Shown: positions 11,967 to 21,039, numbered from the stretch's first letter. The stretch is 64,000 nt of DNA from Nitrosospira sp. (GCA_013821425.1 JACDGV010000008.1:1-64000); one strand, 5' to 3'. A program made the numbers and translations. The notes: generated by a model not told the origin, from the letters alone.

Positions 11967-12689
11967 ATGACTATTTTAGGCTGGCGTTTCGCGCCGCGAT
12001 TATGGTCCACAATAGCTGCAGCGGTTGTCATAACTATCATGGTTCAGCTCGGCAACTGGCAACTTTCTCGCGCTCAGGAAAAGGAGTGGAGACAAGAACA
12101 GCTGGATAGACTATCAAACGAACCGGCGATCGTATTGCCGGCGCTGCCGGTAATACTTGAGGATTTTCAATATCGTCAGGTCGAGGTGCGGGGGGAGTAC
12201 ATCCCGGAGCACACCATATATCTGGACAACAAGATTCACCGGGGTGTTGCCGGTTATCACATAGTCACACCGTTACGGATCGGAACGAGCACAATGCATG
12301 TGCTGGTAAATCGAGGTTGGGCGCCTGCGGATAGTGATCGTAGCAAACTGCCGCAAGTCCCCGTCCCAGCGGGTCAGGTGGTGGTTTCAGGTATTGCGAC
12401 GACCGCGGTGCAGAAAACACTGGAACTGTCAAAAGAAATTGTGTCCGGACAAGTCTGGGCAAATCTCGATCCTGATCGTTACCAGAGTATTACCGGCATC
12501 GCCTTACAGCCGGTGATGATACTGCAAACCGATGATGTGAAAGATGGACTGGTTCGCCAATGGGCAAGGCCGGACTCAGGTTCGGCCAAGAACTGGGGTT
12601 ACGCAGTACAGTGGTTTTCCATGGCGCTGGCAGTGCTGATAATTTATCTGGTGTTAAGTGGCAAACGAGATCGCTCCAAAAAAGAATAG
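11967..12689 (+). CDS. SURF1-family oxidase assembly protein
   Basis: SURF1 proteins help insert heme a into subunit I. This one has 240 aa with the expected two terminal membrane helices (LWSTIAAAVVITIMVQLGNWQL and WFSMALAVLIIYLVL). Family signatures are visible: LGNWQLSRAQEKEW, RQVEVRGEYIPEHTIYLDN, HVLVNRGWAP, and NWGYAVQWFSMA. The ATG at 11967 is the first good start. It overlaps the next gene by 32 bases. Confidence 0.93.
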   Translation: MTILGWRFAPRLWSTIAAAVVITIMVQLGNWQLSRAQEKEWRQEQLDRLSNEPAIVLPALPVILEDFQYRQVEVRGEYIPEHTIYLDNKIHRGVAGYHIVTPLRIGTSTMHVLVNRGWAPADSDRSKLPQVPVPAGQVVVSGIATTAVQKTLELSKEIVSGQVWANLDPDRYQSITGIALQPVMILQTDDVKDGLVRQWARPDSGSAKNWGYAVQWFSMALAVLIIYLVLSGKRDRSKKE

Positions 12690-13263
12690 GCGAACGCTGA
12701 TCTTGCTGCTGGTTTTATTGGCTGCACCGATTATTGCCTCTTATGCGCTGTATTTCTGGGGCGTGCGGCCGGATAGCATTAACTACGGCGAATTGCTCGA
12801 AGTAAAACCCCTGGCAGGGACCGCTTCGAATATGGGTGATCAGACGATTTTTCGCATGCGTCAGCTTCGGGGAAAATGGGTGCTGGTTTCGGTGGACTCG
12901 GGAAAATGCGATGAACAGTGCCAGCAAAAATTATTCTACATGCGGCAGGTGCGATTGATCCAGAACAGGGAAAAAGATCGGATAGAACGGTTATGGTTGG
13001 TCGATGACGGAAAAGCCCCGGCGCCGGAGATTGTGAACAAGTTCGAGGGTACATTGTTGGTTGACGCGCAAAATAGCGATTTACTCCCGGCTCTCCCCGC
13101 CGACGCCTCGTCCCGTGATCACATCTATGTCATAGATCCCATAGGAAACCTGATGATGCGTTTTCCCAAAGACCCTGATCCGGCTAAGATGGCGAAGGAT
13201 ATAAAGCGGCTACTCCAGGTATCCCAGTTGGAACACGCGATGGGAACCGATCAAAAGCATTAG
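12658..13263 (+). CDS. Membrane-anchored thioredoxin-fold protein of the oxidase cluster
   Basis: 201 aa from GTG 12658: a short basic start, one membrane helix (LILLLVLLAAPIIASYALYFW), then a periplasmic domain with RGKWVLVSVDSGKCDEQCQQKLFYMRQV. The KCDEQC pair sits where SCO and thioredoxin-like proteins carry their redox or copper cysteines, and HIYVIDPIGNLMMRFP matches the SCO-type strand. It is a regular but uncharacterised member of betaproteobacterial oxidase clusters; a role in copper or thiol handling is inferred. ctaA normally follows it but is absent here. Confidence 0.75.
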   Translation: MANEIAPKKNRRTLILLLVLLAAPIIASYALYFWGVRPDSINYGELLEVKPLAGTASNMGDQTIFRMRQLRGKWVLVSVDSGKCDEQCQQKLFYMRQVRLIQNREKDRIERLWLVDDGKAPAPEIVNKFEGTLLVDAQNSDLLPALPADASSRDHIYVIDPIGNLMMRFPKDPDPAKMAKDIKRLLQVSQLEHAMGTDQKH

Positions 13264-13371
13264 AGCGACATTTAGACACCAGTTCTACGATTACACGCAG
13301 CACGGAAATTCGGGTATGTCATGCAACTCGGTTCAATGCATACGTATATCTGTGATGATTAGGAGAATATC

Positions 13372-14268
13372 ATGACTACAACTAGCATCGATTGGCAGCA
13401 GACCGGATCGCGAATCCAGCAGTTTTATCGATTGACCAAACCGAGGGTCATCTCGCTCATAGTATTTACCGCGTTTATCGGAATGTTTCTTTCCGTCCCG
13501 GGCGCTGTTCCATTAGACGTGCTGATATTCGGCACGCTTGGAATTGCCCTTGTAGCTGGCGCGGCTGCCGCGGTGAATTGCCTGGTGGAGCAGAAGATAG
13601 ACTCGGTTATGGCGCGAACCCGGGGCAGGCCGCTGCCCAGAGGCACGGTGACTTCACCCGAGACCCTGTTTTTTCTGGCCCTGATCGGAGGATCCGGCCT
13701 GCTCATACTCCACCAGCTCGTGAATCCGCTAACCATGTGGCTCACGCTCGGCACCTTTGTCGGTTATGCAATCATATATACCGTGATACTGAAGCCCATG
13801 ACGCCCCAAAACATTGTTATTGGAGGTGCTTCAGGCGCCATGCCTCCTGTGCTGGGTTGGGCCGCGGTTACAGGCGAAGTTACGGCGGATGCGCTCATTC
13901 TGTTCCTGATAATCTTCGCGTGGACCCCCCCCCACTTCTGGGCATTAGCCCTGTACCGCAAGCTTGAGTATGCGAAGGTTGGCATGCCCATGCTGCCGGT
14001 AACTCATGGCGAGAAATATACGCGCTTGCAGGTCCTGCTGTACACGCTGATTCTCATCGCCGTGACGCTGATGCCTTACGCAACGAAGATGAGCGGCCTC
14101 ATCTATTTAGCTGGCGCGGCGGTGCTGGACGGAATATTCCTGTACTACGCGGTGAAAATCTACCTTCACTATACGGATGAGATAGCAAAAAAAGCCTTTC
14201 GATATTCGATCGTCTACCTGGCGGCACTGTTTGCGGTACTGCTAATAGATCATTACATCCGCTTCTAG
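13372..14268 (+). CDS. ctaB: Protoheme IX farnesyltransferase (heme O synthase)
   Basis: Membrane prenyltransferase that converts heme b to heme O, the precursor of heme A. It has 298 aa, nine predicted helices, and the prenyltransferase site around [21 protein letters not shown], with the second loop at [10 protein letters not shown]. The start [20 protein letters not shown] is typical. The ATG at 13372 follows TAGGAGAA. It lies between the thioredoxin-fold gene and sco1 on the same strand. Confidence 0.95.
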   Translation: MTTTSIDWQQTGSRIQQFYRLTKPRVISLIVFTAFIGMFLSVPGAVPLDVLIFGTLGIALVAGAAAAVNCLVEQKIDSVMARTRGRPLPRGTVTSPETLFFLALIGGSGLLILHQLVNPLTMWLTLGTFVGYAIIYTVILKPMTPQNIVIGGASGAMPPVLGWAAVTGEVTADALILFLIIFAWTPPHFWALALYRKLEYAKVGMPMLPVTHGEKYTRLQVLLYTLILIAVTLMPYATKMSGLIYLAGAAVLDGIFLYYAVKIYLHYTDEIAKKAFRYSIVYLAALFAVLLIDHYIRF

Positions 14269-14276
14269 GTTTCTAA

Positions 14277-14903
14277 GTGGCTGTGCATATGACGCTCCGG
14301 CCCTGGTATGGGGCCGTAGCATTGTCGGTCGTTTTTTTTCTTCTGCCCGTCGCGTTAACAGCATGTGGCAACAGCGCGAAGCCCGATTTTCTTTCGACGG
14401 AAATCACCGGTGCAAATTTAGGCAAGGATTTCAAGCTTGTCGACCACACAGGTAGAATCCGTACCCTGGCCGATTTCAAGGGTAAGGCGGTAGTATTGTT
14501 TTTTGGATATACCCATTGCCCCGATGCATGTCCCGCCACAATGGGGAATATTGCCGCCGCGCTCAAAAAACTGGGAGCGGAGGCGCAGCGCGTGCAGGTC
14601 TTATTTGTTACCGTTGACCCGGAACGTGATACTCCAGAGCTCCTTGCGCAATACCTGTCCGGATTCGACCCCACGATTCTTGGCCTTTCCGGCAGCGTGC
14701 AGGAAATTCGAGACCTTGCTGGTGAATTCAAAGTGTTTTATCAGAAGCAGGCGGGAGATACGCCGGAACATCACACCGTCGATCATTCCCTCGGCACCTT
14801 TATTTACGACACTGCAGGAACACTTCGCTTATACCTCAGCAACGATAAAGATGGAGATGTCTTTGCTCATGACATCGCAGAGCTATTGAAAACATCAGGA
14901 TAA
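14277..14903 (+). CDS. SCO1/SenC copper chaperone
   Basis: Copper metallochaperone/thiol oxidoreductase for the CuA site of subunit II. From GTG 14277 it has 208 aa; an ATG at 14289 is an alternative. A lipobox-like LTACG (about residues 27-31) suggests an outer-face lipoprotein. The copper site is THCPDACPATMGNI (CxxxC) and the third ligand His is in HTVDHSLGTFIYD. It begins 8 bases after ctaB and ends the oxidase cluster. Confidence 0.93.
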   Translation: MAVHMTLRPWYGAVALSVVFFLLPVALTACGNSAKPDFLSTEITGANLGKDFKLVDHTGRIRTLADFKGKAVVLFFGYTHCPDACPATMGNIAAALKKLGAEAQRVQVLFVTVDPERDTPELLAQYLSGFDPTILGLSGSVQEIRDLAGEFKVFYQKQAGDTPEHHTVDHSLGTFIYDTAGTLRLYLSNDKDGDVFAHDIAELLKTSG

Positions 14904-15016
14904 AGATATTTAGCAAAGATGCTTGTGTTTCTTGTGTTACGAAGTCGTACGGAAACGTGGATCCACGACAGGAGGATATTAACCGGATGAAAAAGTAAAT
15001 TTAACCGGAGGCCATT

Positions 15017-15063
15017 GGAAGCCCACGCATAACTTCACATCGCCGGGACTTGTTCAGGGTTTC
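15017..15063. repeat. Dispersed repeat arm abutting the stop of the FAD-oxidase gene
   Basis: A good arm GGACTTGTTCAGGGTTTC occupies 15046-15063; a degenerate facing arm (GGAAGCCCACGCATAACTT) lies at 15017-15035. Read on the minus strand, the arm begins immediately after the TAG stop of the FAD-linked oxidase. The rest of 14904-15064 has no gene. Confidence 0.65.
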
Positions 15064-15064
15064 T

Positions 15065-16495
15065 CTAAGGGAACAGTTTACCGGGATTGAGGATATTGTT
15101 GGGGTCGAAGACTCTCTTAATATCCTTCATCAGGGCCAGTGTCGGGGGATCAACTTCCTTTTCGATGTAAGCGCGTTTTTCGCTACCCAAGCCGTGTTCG
15201 CCAGATAAAGTACCCTTAAGGCTAATGACCAGATCGAATATCTCATTCAGACACTGCTCCGCGCGGGTCATTTCATCCGCGCAATCCGGATTCACCAATA
15301 GATTGACATGGATGTTCCCATTTCCAGCATGTCCAAAATTCACATTTGCGATCCGGTATTTTCTGCTCAGTTGCGTTAACCCGTCTAAAAACTCCGGTAA
15401 TGCTGATACCGGGACCACCACATCTTCGTTAATTTTTTTCGGTGCGATGCCGCGCAATAATGGCGACAATGTCTTACGAGCCAGCCATAAAGATGCGGTA
15501 TCCGCCGTCGCCTCCGCTTGAATCAAACCGCCATTGTGGCATGCGCGCAGCACAGCGCCACGTGATTCCGAGATGGATCGTTCAAGTCCATCCACCTCAA
15601 TCATCAACATCGCACCGGCACCATTTGGCACCATATCCGGGAAGCGGCTGCGTATCAGGTTGAGAGAACCCGTATCCAGGAACTCAAGCGCACTGGGGGT
15701 TTGCGGAAGCGCCATAATCTGGACTATCGCCGCTGAGCAACTTTTAATATCACGGAAATATGCAGTTAGGCCGGACCAAGCCTCGGGAAGAGGCGTGAGC
15801 TTGAGCGTTGCTTCGGTAATGACCGCTAGCGTGCCTTCCGATCCGACCAGCAGTCGTGTAAGATCATAACCGACAACACCCTTGGTGGTGTAGCAGCCAG
15901 TCCTGATCATATCACCTGCGCCAGTAACCGCTCTCAATCCCAGCACATGATCGCGCGTCGTACCATACTTGACGGCGTGGGGTCCCCCCGCGCAGGTGGC
16001 CAAGTTTCCCCCGATGCTCGAGTAGGCTGCGCTGGAAGGATCCGGAGGCCAAAAAAAACCGGCGGGTTTCGCTGTATCCTGCACGGACTGGTTTAGAACC
16101 CCTGGCTCCGACACGATTACACGATTGGCCGGGTCGAAGACGACAATGCGCAACATCCGCTCCAGTGACAAGGCCACGCCACCATGCTCGGGAAGACTCC
16201 CGCCCGAAGTGCCGGTACCTCGTCCACGCGGCGTAACCGGAACACCAAACTGGTTACAGAGCTTGACAACTGCTTGTACTTCTTGCGCCGTAACAGGAAA
16301 TATTACCGCATCCGGTGGGAAAAGCTTCCGGCTATTATCGTAAGCGTAGGCGTAACAGTCGACGGGGTCAGTATAAAACCGGTTCGAAGGGAGAAGTTCT
16401 CCAAGTCGAGCAATGCAATCAGGCTGGAGCACACGCAGCTGTCCCCGTTTCGGGGGGCGCGCGAAACCCAACGATGGAATGAGCGTAAGACGCAC
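15065..16495 (-). CDS. FAD-linked oxidase, GlcD / D-lactate dehydrogenase family
   Basis: Flavoprotein dehydrogenase that oxidizes a 2-hydroxy acid (glycolate or D-lactate type) and passes electrons to the respiratory chain. Up to 476 aa. The N-terminal FAD_binding_4 domain shows PRGRGTGTSGGSLPEHGG and GGNLATCAGGPHAVKYG; the C-terminal domain has NFGHAGNGNIHVNLLV and GTLSGEHGLGSEKR, ending NPGKLFP. The start is uncertain: family members normally begin about 20 residues further in, near the GTG at 16432. It stands alone, with its TAG stop directly against a dispersed repeat arm. The exact substrate cannot be read. Confidence 0.9.
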   Translation of the reverse strand: MRLTLIPSLGFARPPKRGQLRVLQPDCIARLGELLPSNRFYTDPVDCYAYAYDNSRKLFPPDAVIFPVTAQEVQAVVKLCNQFGVPVTPRGRGTGTSGGSLPEHGGVALSLERMLRIVVFDPANRVIVSEPGVLNQSVQDTAKPAGFFWPPDPSSAAYSSIGGNLATCAGGPHAVKYGTTRDHVLGLRAVTGAGDMIRTGCYTTKGVVGYDLTRLLVGSEGTLAVITEATLKLTPLPEAWSGLTAYFRDIKSCSAAIVQIMALPQTPSALEFLDTGSLNLIRSRFPDMVPNGAGAMLMIEVDGLERSISESRGAVLRACHNGGLIQAEATADTASLWLARKTLSPLLRGIAPKKINEDVVVPVSALPEFLDGLTQLSRKYRIANVNFGHAGNGNIHVNLLVNPDCADEMTRAEQCLNEIFDLVISLKGTLSGEHGLGSEKRAYIEKEVDPPTLALMKDIKRVFDPNNILNPGKLFP

Positions 16496-16790
16496 AGTTC
16501 AGAGCCGCGCGGATCGTCGAGGGCGCTGCGAGCCCCTGTATAGGCCCCCGAGCCAAAAGACTTACCCTGTGTCCGGTGCAGACCCGCGCTGTCGACCCTG
16601 GAGCCTCATGCGACCATCGGTCCCAGTCCCGGCAAATCGGTTATCCTCCCCATGCCGCTCTCGAGACTTGGCCCACTGTTGGCATTTACTGCTCCTTAAC
16701 GTGAACTTTTGGGTGACTATTTCTTCGGATAACTATTTCAAGCCGGCATTATAACCCCTTCCGGAAGATATGCCCGACAGGTCTCCCAAC
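16496..16790 (-). promoter_or_regulatory. Leader region with -10 element and possible 14-aa leader peptide
   Basis: Nearly 300 bases between the dolP-like stop and the FAD-oxidase frame. On the minus strand a TATAAT hexamer lies at 16748-16753 without a good -35. About 60 bases further, AAGGAG precedes an ATG at 16685 that opens a 14-codon frame (MPTVGQVSRAAWGG) ending at 16641. The remaining GC-rich stretch to 16496 can form local hairpins. I could not match it to 6S, 4.5S or tmRNA. A translated leader or an sRNA are both possible; this is inference. Confidence 0.3.
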
Positions 16791-17378
16791 TCAGTTGACG
16801 TATTCAAAAACCTTTACCACCTTCCGCACACCACCTGTGGCCTTCGCGATGTCTACCGCACTTTCCGCTTCTTCGGCCTTTACCAACCCCAGCAAGTACA
16901 CAACGCTATCTTCGGTTACCACTTTCACGTGGTTAACCCTGAACATGCCCCCGTCCATGAAGCGCGCTTTCACCTTGGATGTAATCAACGCGTCATTACT
17001 ACGGGAAGCAAACGAGCTCGCTTCCGATACCGAGATTTCATTCGTAACGCCCCGTACGTGTTCCACACCTCTCACTATAGCTTCGATCTCTTTTCTCGCG
17101 GTTTCGGACGGAGCTTCGCCCGTCAGCAACACGTGACGGTTGAAGCTGGTAACGTTCACATGAGCGCCCCTTCCAAATTTTTCGCTTATAAGCCGCCCAC
17201 TTTTCAGCTCTACGGCTTCATCCTCAACGAACATCCCGCTAGTACGCCGGTCCTGAGATACTGCAACCCCCGCGCCCACCCCGGTTACAACGCCGGTTGC
17301 GACCAGCAGGGCGCAGCCAGAGAGAGATTGCAACAACAGCGCCAGCAATAGCAGCTTTTTCCAACGAAAATTGCGCAT
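16791..17378 (-). CDS. DolP/YraP-like dual BON-domain lipoprotein
   Basis: Outer-membrane-linked periplasmic lipoprotein, 195 aa. The signal peptide ends in a lipobox (LQSLSGC, residues 16-22). Two BON domains follow, about residues 68-130 (VNVTSFNRHVLLTGEAPSE) and 145-193 (VKARFMDGGMFRVNHVKVVTEDSVVYLLG). In enteric bacteria DolP supports outer-membrane integrity at the division site. The nearby order rsmI - yraN - dolP is conserved in proteobacteria; the diaA/SIS gene often found between yraN and dolP is missing here (only 150 bases). Confidence 0.88.
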   Translation of the reverse strand: MRNFRWKKLLLLALLLQSLSGCALLVATGVVTGVGAGVAVSQDRRTSGMFVEDEAVELKSGRLISEKFGRGAHVNVTSFNRHVLLTGEAPSETARKEIEAIVRGVEHVRGVTNEISVSEASSFASRSNDALITSKVKARFMDGGMFRVNHVKVVTEDSVVYLLGLVKAEEAESAVDIAKATGGVRKVVKVFEYVN

Positions 17379-17528
17379 CGATTACCTCAACGAATGAAAA
17401 AACCATGGGTGGAGCAAAGAACTTCTTTTAGCAGCCCAACCAGTTTCAGAACTCAAATTAGCGCTTGTTGCTGCCGCAACTCGCGCCGTCAGAGAGCGGA
17501 CAATCCCGAAAATCATGGCTGATGGCCG

Positions 17529-17915
17529 CTATTCATCAAAAGCATTCCTGATCCACTCAATACTCTCTCCCCCCCAACCGGATAATAACACCGCATCGAA
17601 CCGGCACGGCGGGGCAGACTTCAGCGAGGCGAGATAATGCCGTGCCGCATATATCAATTTCTTTTGCTTAGACAACGTGATGCTGGTGCCAGCGCCGCCA
17701 AAAGTTGTACTTGTGCGCATCCGTACTTCAACAAATACCAATGCTATTCCGTCGCGCATGATGAGGTCGATCTCGCCAAAACGGCAGCGGTAATTTCTTT
17801 GAAGCAAAACCAGATTCCGGCGCATAAGAAACAATTCCGCGCAACGCTCAGCCTCGCTACCGTTCAAGTCACGCTCCCTTAAGAATCCGCCAATGCCAGC
17901 CCGGATCATAAACAT
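17529..17915 (-). CDS. YraN / UPF0102 endonuclease-like protein
   Basis: 128-aa member of UPF0102, a predicted Holliday-junction-resolvase-like nuclease fold. The family core is visible: GSEAERCAELFLMRRNLVLLQRNYRCRFGEIDLIMRDG followed by FVEVRMRTSTTFGG, where the Glu, Asp and (Q/E)VK-type residues form the putative active site. The last position reads EVR rather than the usual EVK. It is divergent from rsmI, its normal neighbour, with 62 bases between the starts. The cellular role is unknown. Confidence 0.85.
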   Translation of the reverse strand: MFMIRAGIGGFLRERDLNGSEAERCAELFLMRRNLVLLQRNYRCRFGEIDLIMRDGIALVFVEVRMRTSTTFGGAGTSITLSKQKKLIYAARHYLASLKSAPPCRFDAVLLSGWGGESIEWIRNAFDE

Positions 17916-17977
17916 GGGGGTAATATATTCTACAATGCTACTCTACCGTTAGCCATCAGCCGAGCCAATATAAATTC

Positions 17978-18865
17978 ATGAAGGACATAATCGCCGCCGG
18001 CACGTTATACGTAGTCGCCACACCTATAGGTAACTTGCGCGACATTACCCTCCGCGCACTCGATATACTGGCGGGTGTGGATATCATTGCCGCGGAGGAC
18101 ACCCGTACCACACGGCATTTGCTGACGCATTACGCGATTGCAAAGAACCTGATGGCCGTGCATCGGCACAACGAAAGCATGGCGGCTCACAAAATCGCCA
18201 GTTTGCTTTCGGGGGGCAAGGCGGTGGCCCTGGTCGCCGACGCAGGAACTCCAGGAATTTCCGATCCCGGAGGCATTCTCGTAAAAACAGTGCGAGAGCA
18301 AGGTCACCCTGTTGTCCCTGTACCCGGTGCCAATGCGGCAATCTGTGCCCTGTCCGCATCCGGGATCACCACACCCCATTTTTTATTTTACGGATTCCTT
18401 CCTGCAAGCGCGGGATCCAGGCGACGGGAACTGGCAGAGCTAAAACAATATCCTTGTACTCTGGTTTTTTACGAAGCGCCTCACCGCATTCTCGAGTGCG
18501 TCTCGGATCTCGCCGAGGTTCTTGGGGTACATCGTCAGCTCACCATTGCCAGGGAACTGACGAAATTATTCGAGAGCGTTCACATTTGCGCGCTCGGTGA
18601 GGCTATCGACTGGTTTCAGGCTGACCCTGATCATCGGAAAGGCGAGTTCGTGCTGTTGCTCTCCGGGGCCGAGACCCGGGACGAGGGCAAGCTGAGCGAT
18701 CAGACCCAAAGCGTACTAAAGCTCTTATTGCAGCACTTGCCGCTCAAACAGGCAGTAAAGGTCGCTGCGGAGATAAGCGGGCAGAGTAAAAATATGCTGT
18801 ACTCGCTGGCGCTGTCGCTGAAAGACGGAACCGAAGATGAGATACGGCCCAATTCCAAATCCTGA
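17978..18865 (+). CDS. rsmI: 16S rRNA (cytidine-1402-2'-O)-methyltransferase
   Basis: Ribosome modification enzyme that methylates C1402 of 16S rRNA at the 2'-O position. It has 295 aa of the SAM-dependent tetrapyrrole-methylase fold: LYVVATPIGNLRDITLRAL at the N-terminus, AAEDTRTTRHLL, VALVADAGTPGISDPG for SAM binding, and LVFYEAPHRILE. The ATG at 17978 fits the family start. Single gene facing away from yraN. Confidence 0.95.
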   Translation: MKDIIAAGTLYVVATPIGNLRDITLRALDILAGVDIIAAEDTRTTRHLLTHYAIAKNLMAVHRHNESMAAHKIASLLSGGKAVALVADAGTPGISDPGGILVKTVREQGHPVVPVPGANAAICALSASGITTPHFLFYGFLPASAGSRRRELAELKQYPCTLVFYEAPHRILECVSDLAEVLGVHRQLTIARELTKLFESVHICALGEAIDWFQADPDHRKGEFVLLLSGAETRDEGKLSDQTQSVLKLLLQHLPLKQAVKVAAEISGQSKNMLYSLALSLKDGTEDEIRPNSKS

Positions 18866-19057
18866 CGGGCTCCCATATAAGCACTTTTCTGCCAGCAGGC
18901 GCGGGGCAAGCAAGTTCAGGCAAGCATAAACCCTGCTGGCGCTGGCGCAAGGATGAGGCACCCATTATAATAACCGCTTCGCATGTTGCAGTTCACCTGA
19001 TTCTTGCGAACTTGGGTAGCCCCCACGGAAATTTAACTTTTTGGAGAGAGATTAACT

Positions 19058-19297
19058 ATGAAAACACCCGCTACCTTTTATCACGCTGGCTGTCCTGTAT
19101 GCGTCGAGGCCGAGCGTCAGGTTGCTGATGCTTTGGACTCCAACCGATATGAGGTTGAACTCGTACATCTTGGCGAACAAAAGGACCAGATCGCTGCCGC
19201 CGAAGCGGCCGGTGTTAAATCGGTACCCGCTCTTGTCATCAACGGAGCACCTTTCCATATCAACTTTGGCGCTCCCATTTCAGCGCTAAAGTCCTGA
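19058..19297 (+). CDS. Small thioredoxin/glutaredoxin-like protein
   Basis: 79-aa thioredoxin-fold protein with a CPVC redox motif at residues 12-15 (FYHAGCPVCVEAE) and a cis-Pro loop in GVKSVPALVINGAPFHINFG. No signal peptide, so cytoplasmic. The ATG at 19058 follows GGAGAGAG. A strong intrinsic terminator starts 12 bases after the stop, so it is a single-gene transcript or the end of one. The substrate is unknown. Confidence 0.8.
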   Translation: MKTPATFYHAGCPVCVEAERQVADALDSNRYEVELVHLGEQKDQIAAAEAAGVKSVPALVINGAPFHINFGAPISALKS

Positions 19298-19308
19298 TTG
19301 TAGAGATT

Positions 19309-19335
19309 GGCGGGCGGATAGCCCGCCTTTTTTTT
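19309..19335 (+). terminator. Intrinsic terminator after the thioredoxin-like gene
   Basis: Perfect 7-bp GC stem GGCGGGC (19309-19315) and GCCCGCC (19321-19327), five-base loop, followed by eight T residues. Classic Rho-independent terminator for plus-strand transcription. Confidence 0.95.
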
Positions 19336-19652
19336 GCAATCTGCCATAGAAAACCCGTACCAGTATTAAAACCGGTACCGGCATCTTTTTCCTAACCGAT
19401 CCCAGGTCCCGCTTAAATTCCTTATCCCTTATCTCATATTTCATATACGCGATTCTCGCGTCTCTGCGACGCCCGTTTGGTAGTGGTAGAGTCATCCCCA
19501 GCAAGTCTCCTCTTTCGACCGGTTTCTATTTGCCGATAGAGCTTAAGCATTTCTCAGCACATAATCAGCGGAACAAGAACACCCTTCTCTTTTATACTGG
19601 CTTCTGGATAAACTTATAAGTCAGTATCAGTAATACTATGCTGGAGGAAAAA

Positions 19653-20099
19653 ATGGAACTCATTCTATGGCGTCATGCAGAAGCTGAGGAAGGTTCACCC
19701 GATAGCGCACGAAACCTCACCGAGAAGGGACTCAAGCAAGCACGGCTTATGGCGGCATGGTTTGAGCCAAGGCTACCGAAACATATCCGTATCATCGTTA
19801 GCCCTACTGAGCGTACCCGGCAGACTGCCGAAGCTTTGAGTGACGATTTCGAAACCCTCAGGGAAATTGGACCAGGCGCATCTGCGAATGCAATCCTGAG
19901 TGCTGCAAATTGGCCAGAGGCGAGAGGCGCAGTCCTCGTAGTGGGGCACCAGCCTACACTGGGAGAAGTTGCAGGCCTGCTCATGTCGGGGGAGCCGCTA
20001 GGCTGGCATATCCGGAAAGGCGCGGTCTGGTGGTTTAGTCACAAGGGAACCAGCGCTCAATTGGTTTTGCGTACTGTCATGTCCCCCGAAATGCTCTAA
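19653..20099 (+). CDS. sixA: Phosphohistidine phosphatase SixA
   Basis: Small histidine phosphatase (148 aa) that removes phosphate from phosphohistidine on signalling proteins; in E. coli it acts on the nitrogen-related PTS. The active-site motif is LILWRHAEAE near the N-terminus, with IIVSPTERTRQTAE and VLVVGHQPTLGE as the second Arg and His segments. The start at 19653 is chosen because GGAGG lies 6 bases before it; the upstream in-frame ATG at 19638 would put that site inside the gene. A permease-less PTS is encoded at 45765-48153, a plausible partner by inference only. Confidence 0.88.
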   Translation: MELILWRHAEAEEGSPDSARNLTEKGLKQARLMAAWFEPRLPKHIRIIVSPTERTRQTAEALSDDFETLREIGPGASANAILSAANWPEARGAVLVVGHQPTLGEVAGLLMSGEPLGWHIRKGAVWWFSHKGTSAQLVLRTVMSPEML

Positions 20100-20117
20100 T
20101 GCGCATCACATCCATAG

Positions 20118-20765
20118 GGAAGTCCTGAACAAGTCCTCCCCGGAGCGCGTTGCAGTAAAATCGGGAAGACCACAAAGGCGCACGACACCGGTCGTAGCCT
20201 GGTCTACGATGCCAAGGAGTGCAACGAAGTGCGCCCCAAAGCGTCGCCCGAGGGGCCCCGCGAAGCGGGGATCGGGCAGCGGCGGGGATGCCTGACCGCA
20301 TTTGCGTCTCCTTGGGCGCCTGCAGACTGCTTCGGGTCGCATCTTCCTGGGGAAGGCACTGCTCCACCCTTTCGCGGCCGTGCCCCAAAGCGTGTCGCCC
20401 TAGGGGCCCCGCGAAGCGGGGATCGGGCAGCGTCGGGGATGCCAGAGCGCGCTCCTTGTTCCGGGGGCGCCCGCACACCGCTTCGGGGTCGCATCTTCCT
20501 GGGGAAGGCACTGCTCCATCCTTTCGCGGTCGTGCCCCAAAGCGTCGCCCTAGGGGCCCCGCGAAGCGGGGATCGGGCAGCGTCGGGGATGCCAGAGCGC
20601 GCTCCTTGTTCCGGGGGCGCCCGCACACCGCTTCGGGGCCGCATCTTCCCTTCGGAAGATACCGCTCCGCTCTACGCGGTTGCAACCATTCGCGTTATCG
20701 CCTTTCGCACATCCCATCCCCCAAAGCCCCGTCTCGCGCCCGCGGGGGACTTGTTCAGGGCTTCC
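20118..20765. repeat. Composite paired repeat with ~150-bp tandem cargo, 648 bp
   Basis: Left arm GGAAGTCCTGAACAAGTCC at 20118-20136 and right arm GGACTTGTTCAGGGCTTCC at 20747-20765 face each other. Between them about three imperfect tandem units begin at 20234, 20383 and 20535 (periods 149 and 152), each with CCCCAAAGCG and GGGGATCGGGCAGCG landmarks. Open frames crossing this block on either strand repeat the same low-complexity peptide and are artefacts. The element is related to the one at 6157-6372. Confidence 0.85.
20234..20685. repeat. Tandem repeat, ~150-bp unit, about three copies
   Basis: Units start at CCCCAAAGCG at 20234, 20383 and 20535. Copies two and three are nearly identical over most of their length; copy one is more diverged, and the last ends around 20685 with changed sequence after CGCATCTTCC. 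The units are GC-rich and palindrome-rich (GGGGCCCCGCGAAGCGGGG). This is the cargo of the 648-bp composite element. Confidence 0.85.
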
Positions 20766-21039
20766 TTAGACCGTTACAGCCCGCTCGCGGCCCGGAACCT
20801 GTGATTGGTTGTCACGCCGAGCGCGGTCCCTCGACGCTAGCGCCCCCGTGGTCGCGGGACACTGTGTTCGATCTCGTACATACATGTCCCACAATCTCCT
20901 TTACCGTAACCGTACGTCCTCAGGGGTCGCCTGGAGGAGAGGTGGCTTATGTAATGTCCGCTCGTCCCGGAAGGAATCAACTGCTTGTGTTTAGCGCGGG
21001 CACGTTCTTCAGAAGCTTCTCAACGAGAACAGGTCGGTA
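20766..21039. other. Intergenic region before the HemJ-like gene
   Basis: No credible gene and no repeat arm. The sequence must hold the promoter of the HemJ-like gene, but I cannot identify it. Confidence 0.3.

Noticed and set aside
16496-16790. 6S RNA, 4.5S RNA or tmRNA in the gap before the FAD oxidase
   Set aside because: No diagnostic core found (no SRP loop sequence, no tRNA-like end, no convincing long 6S-type hairpin).
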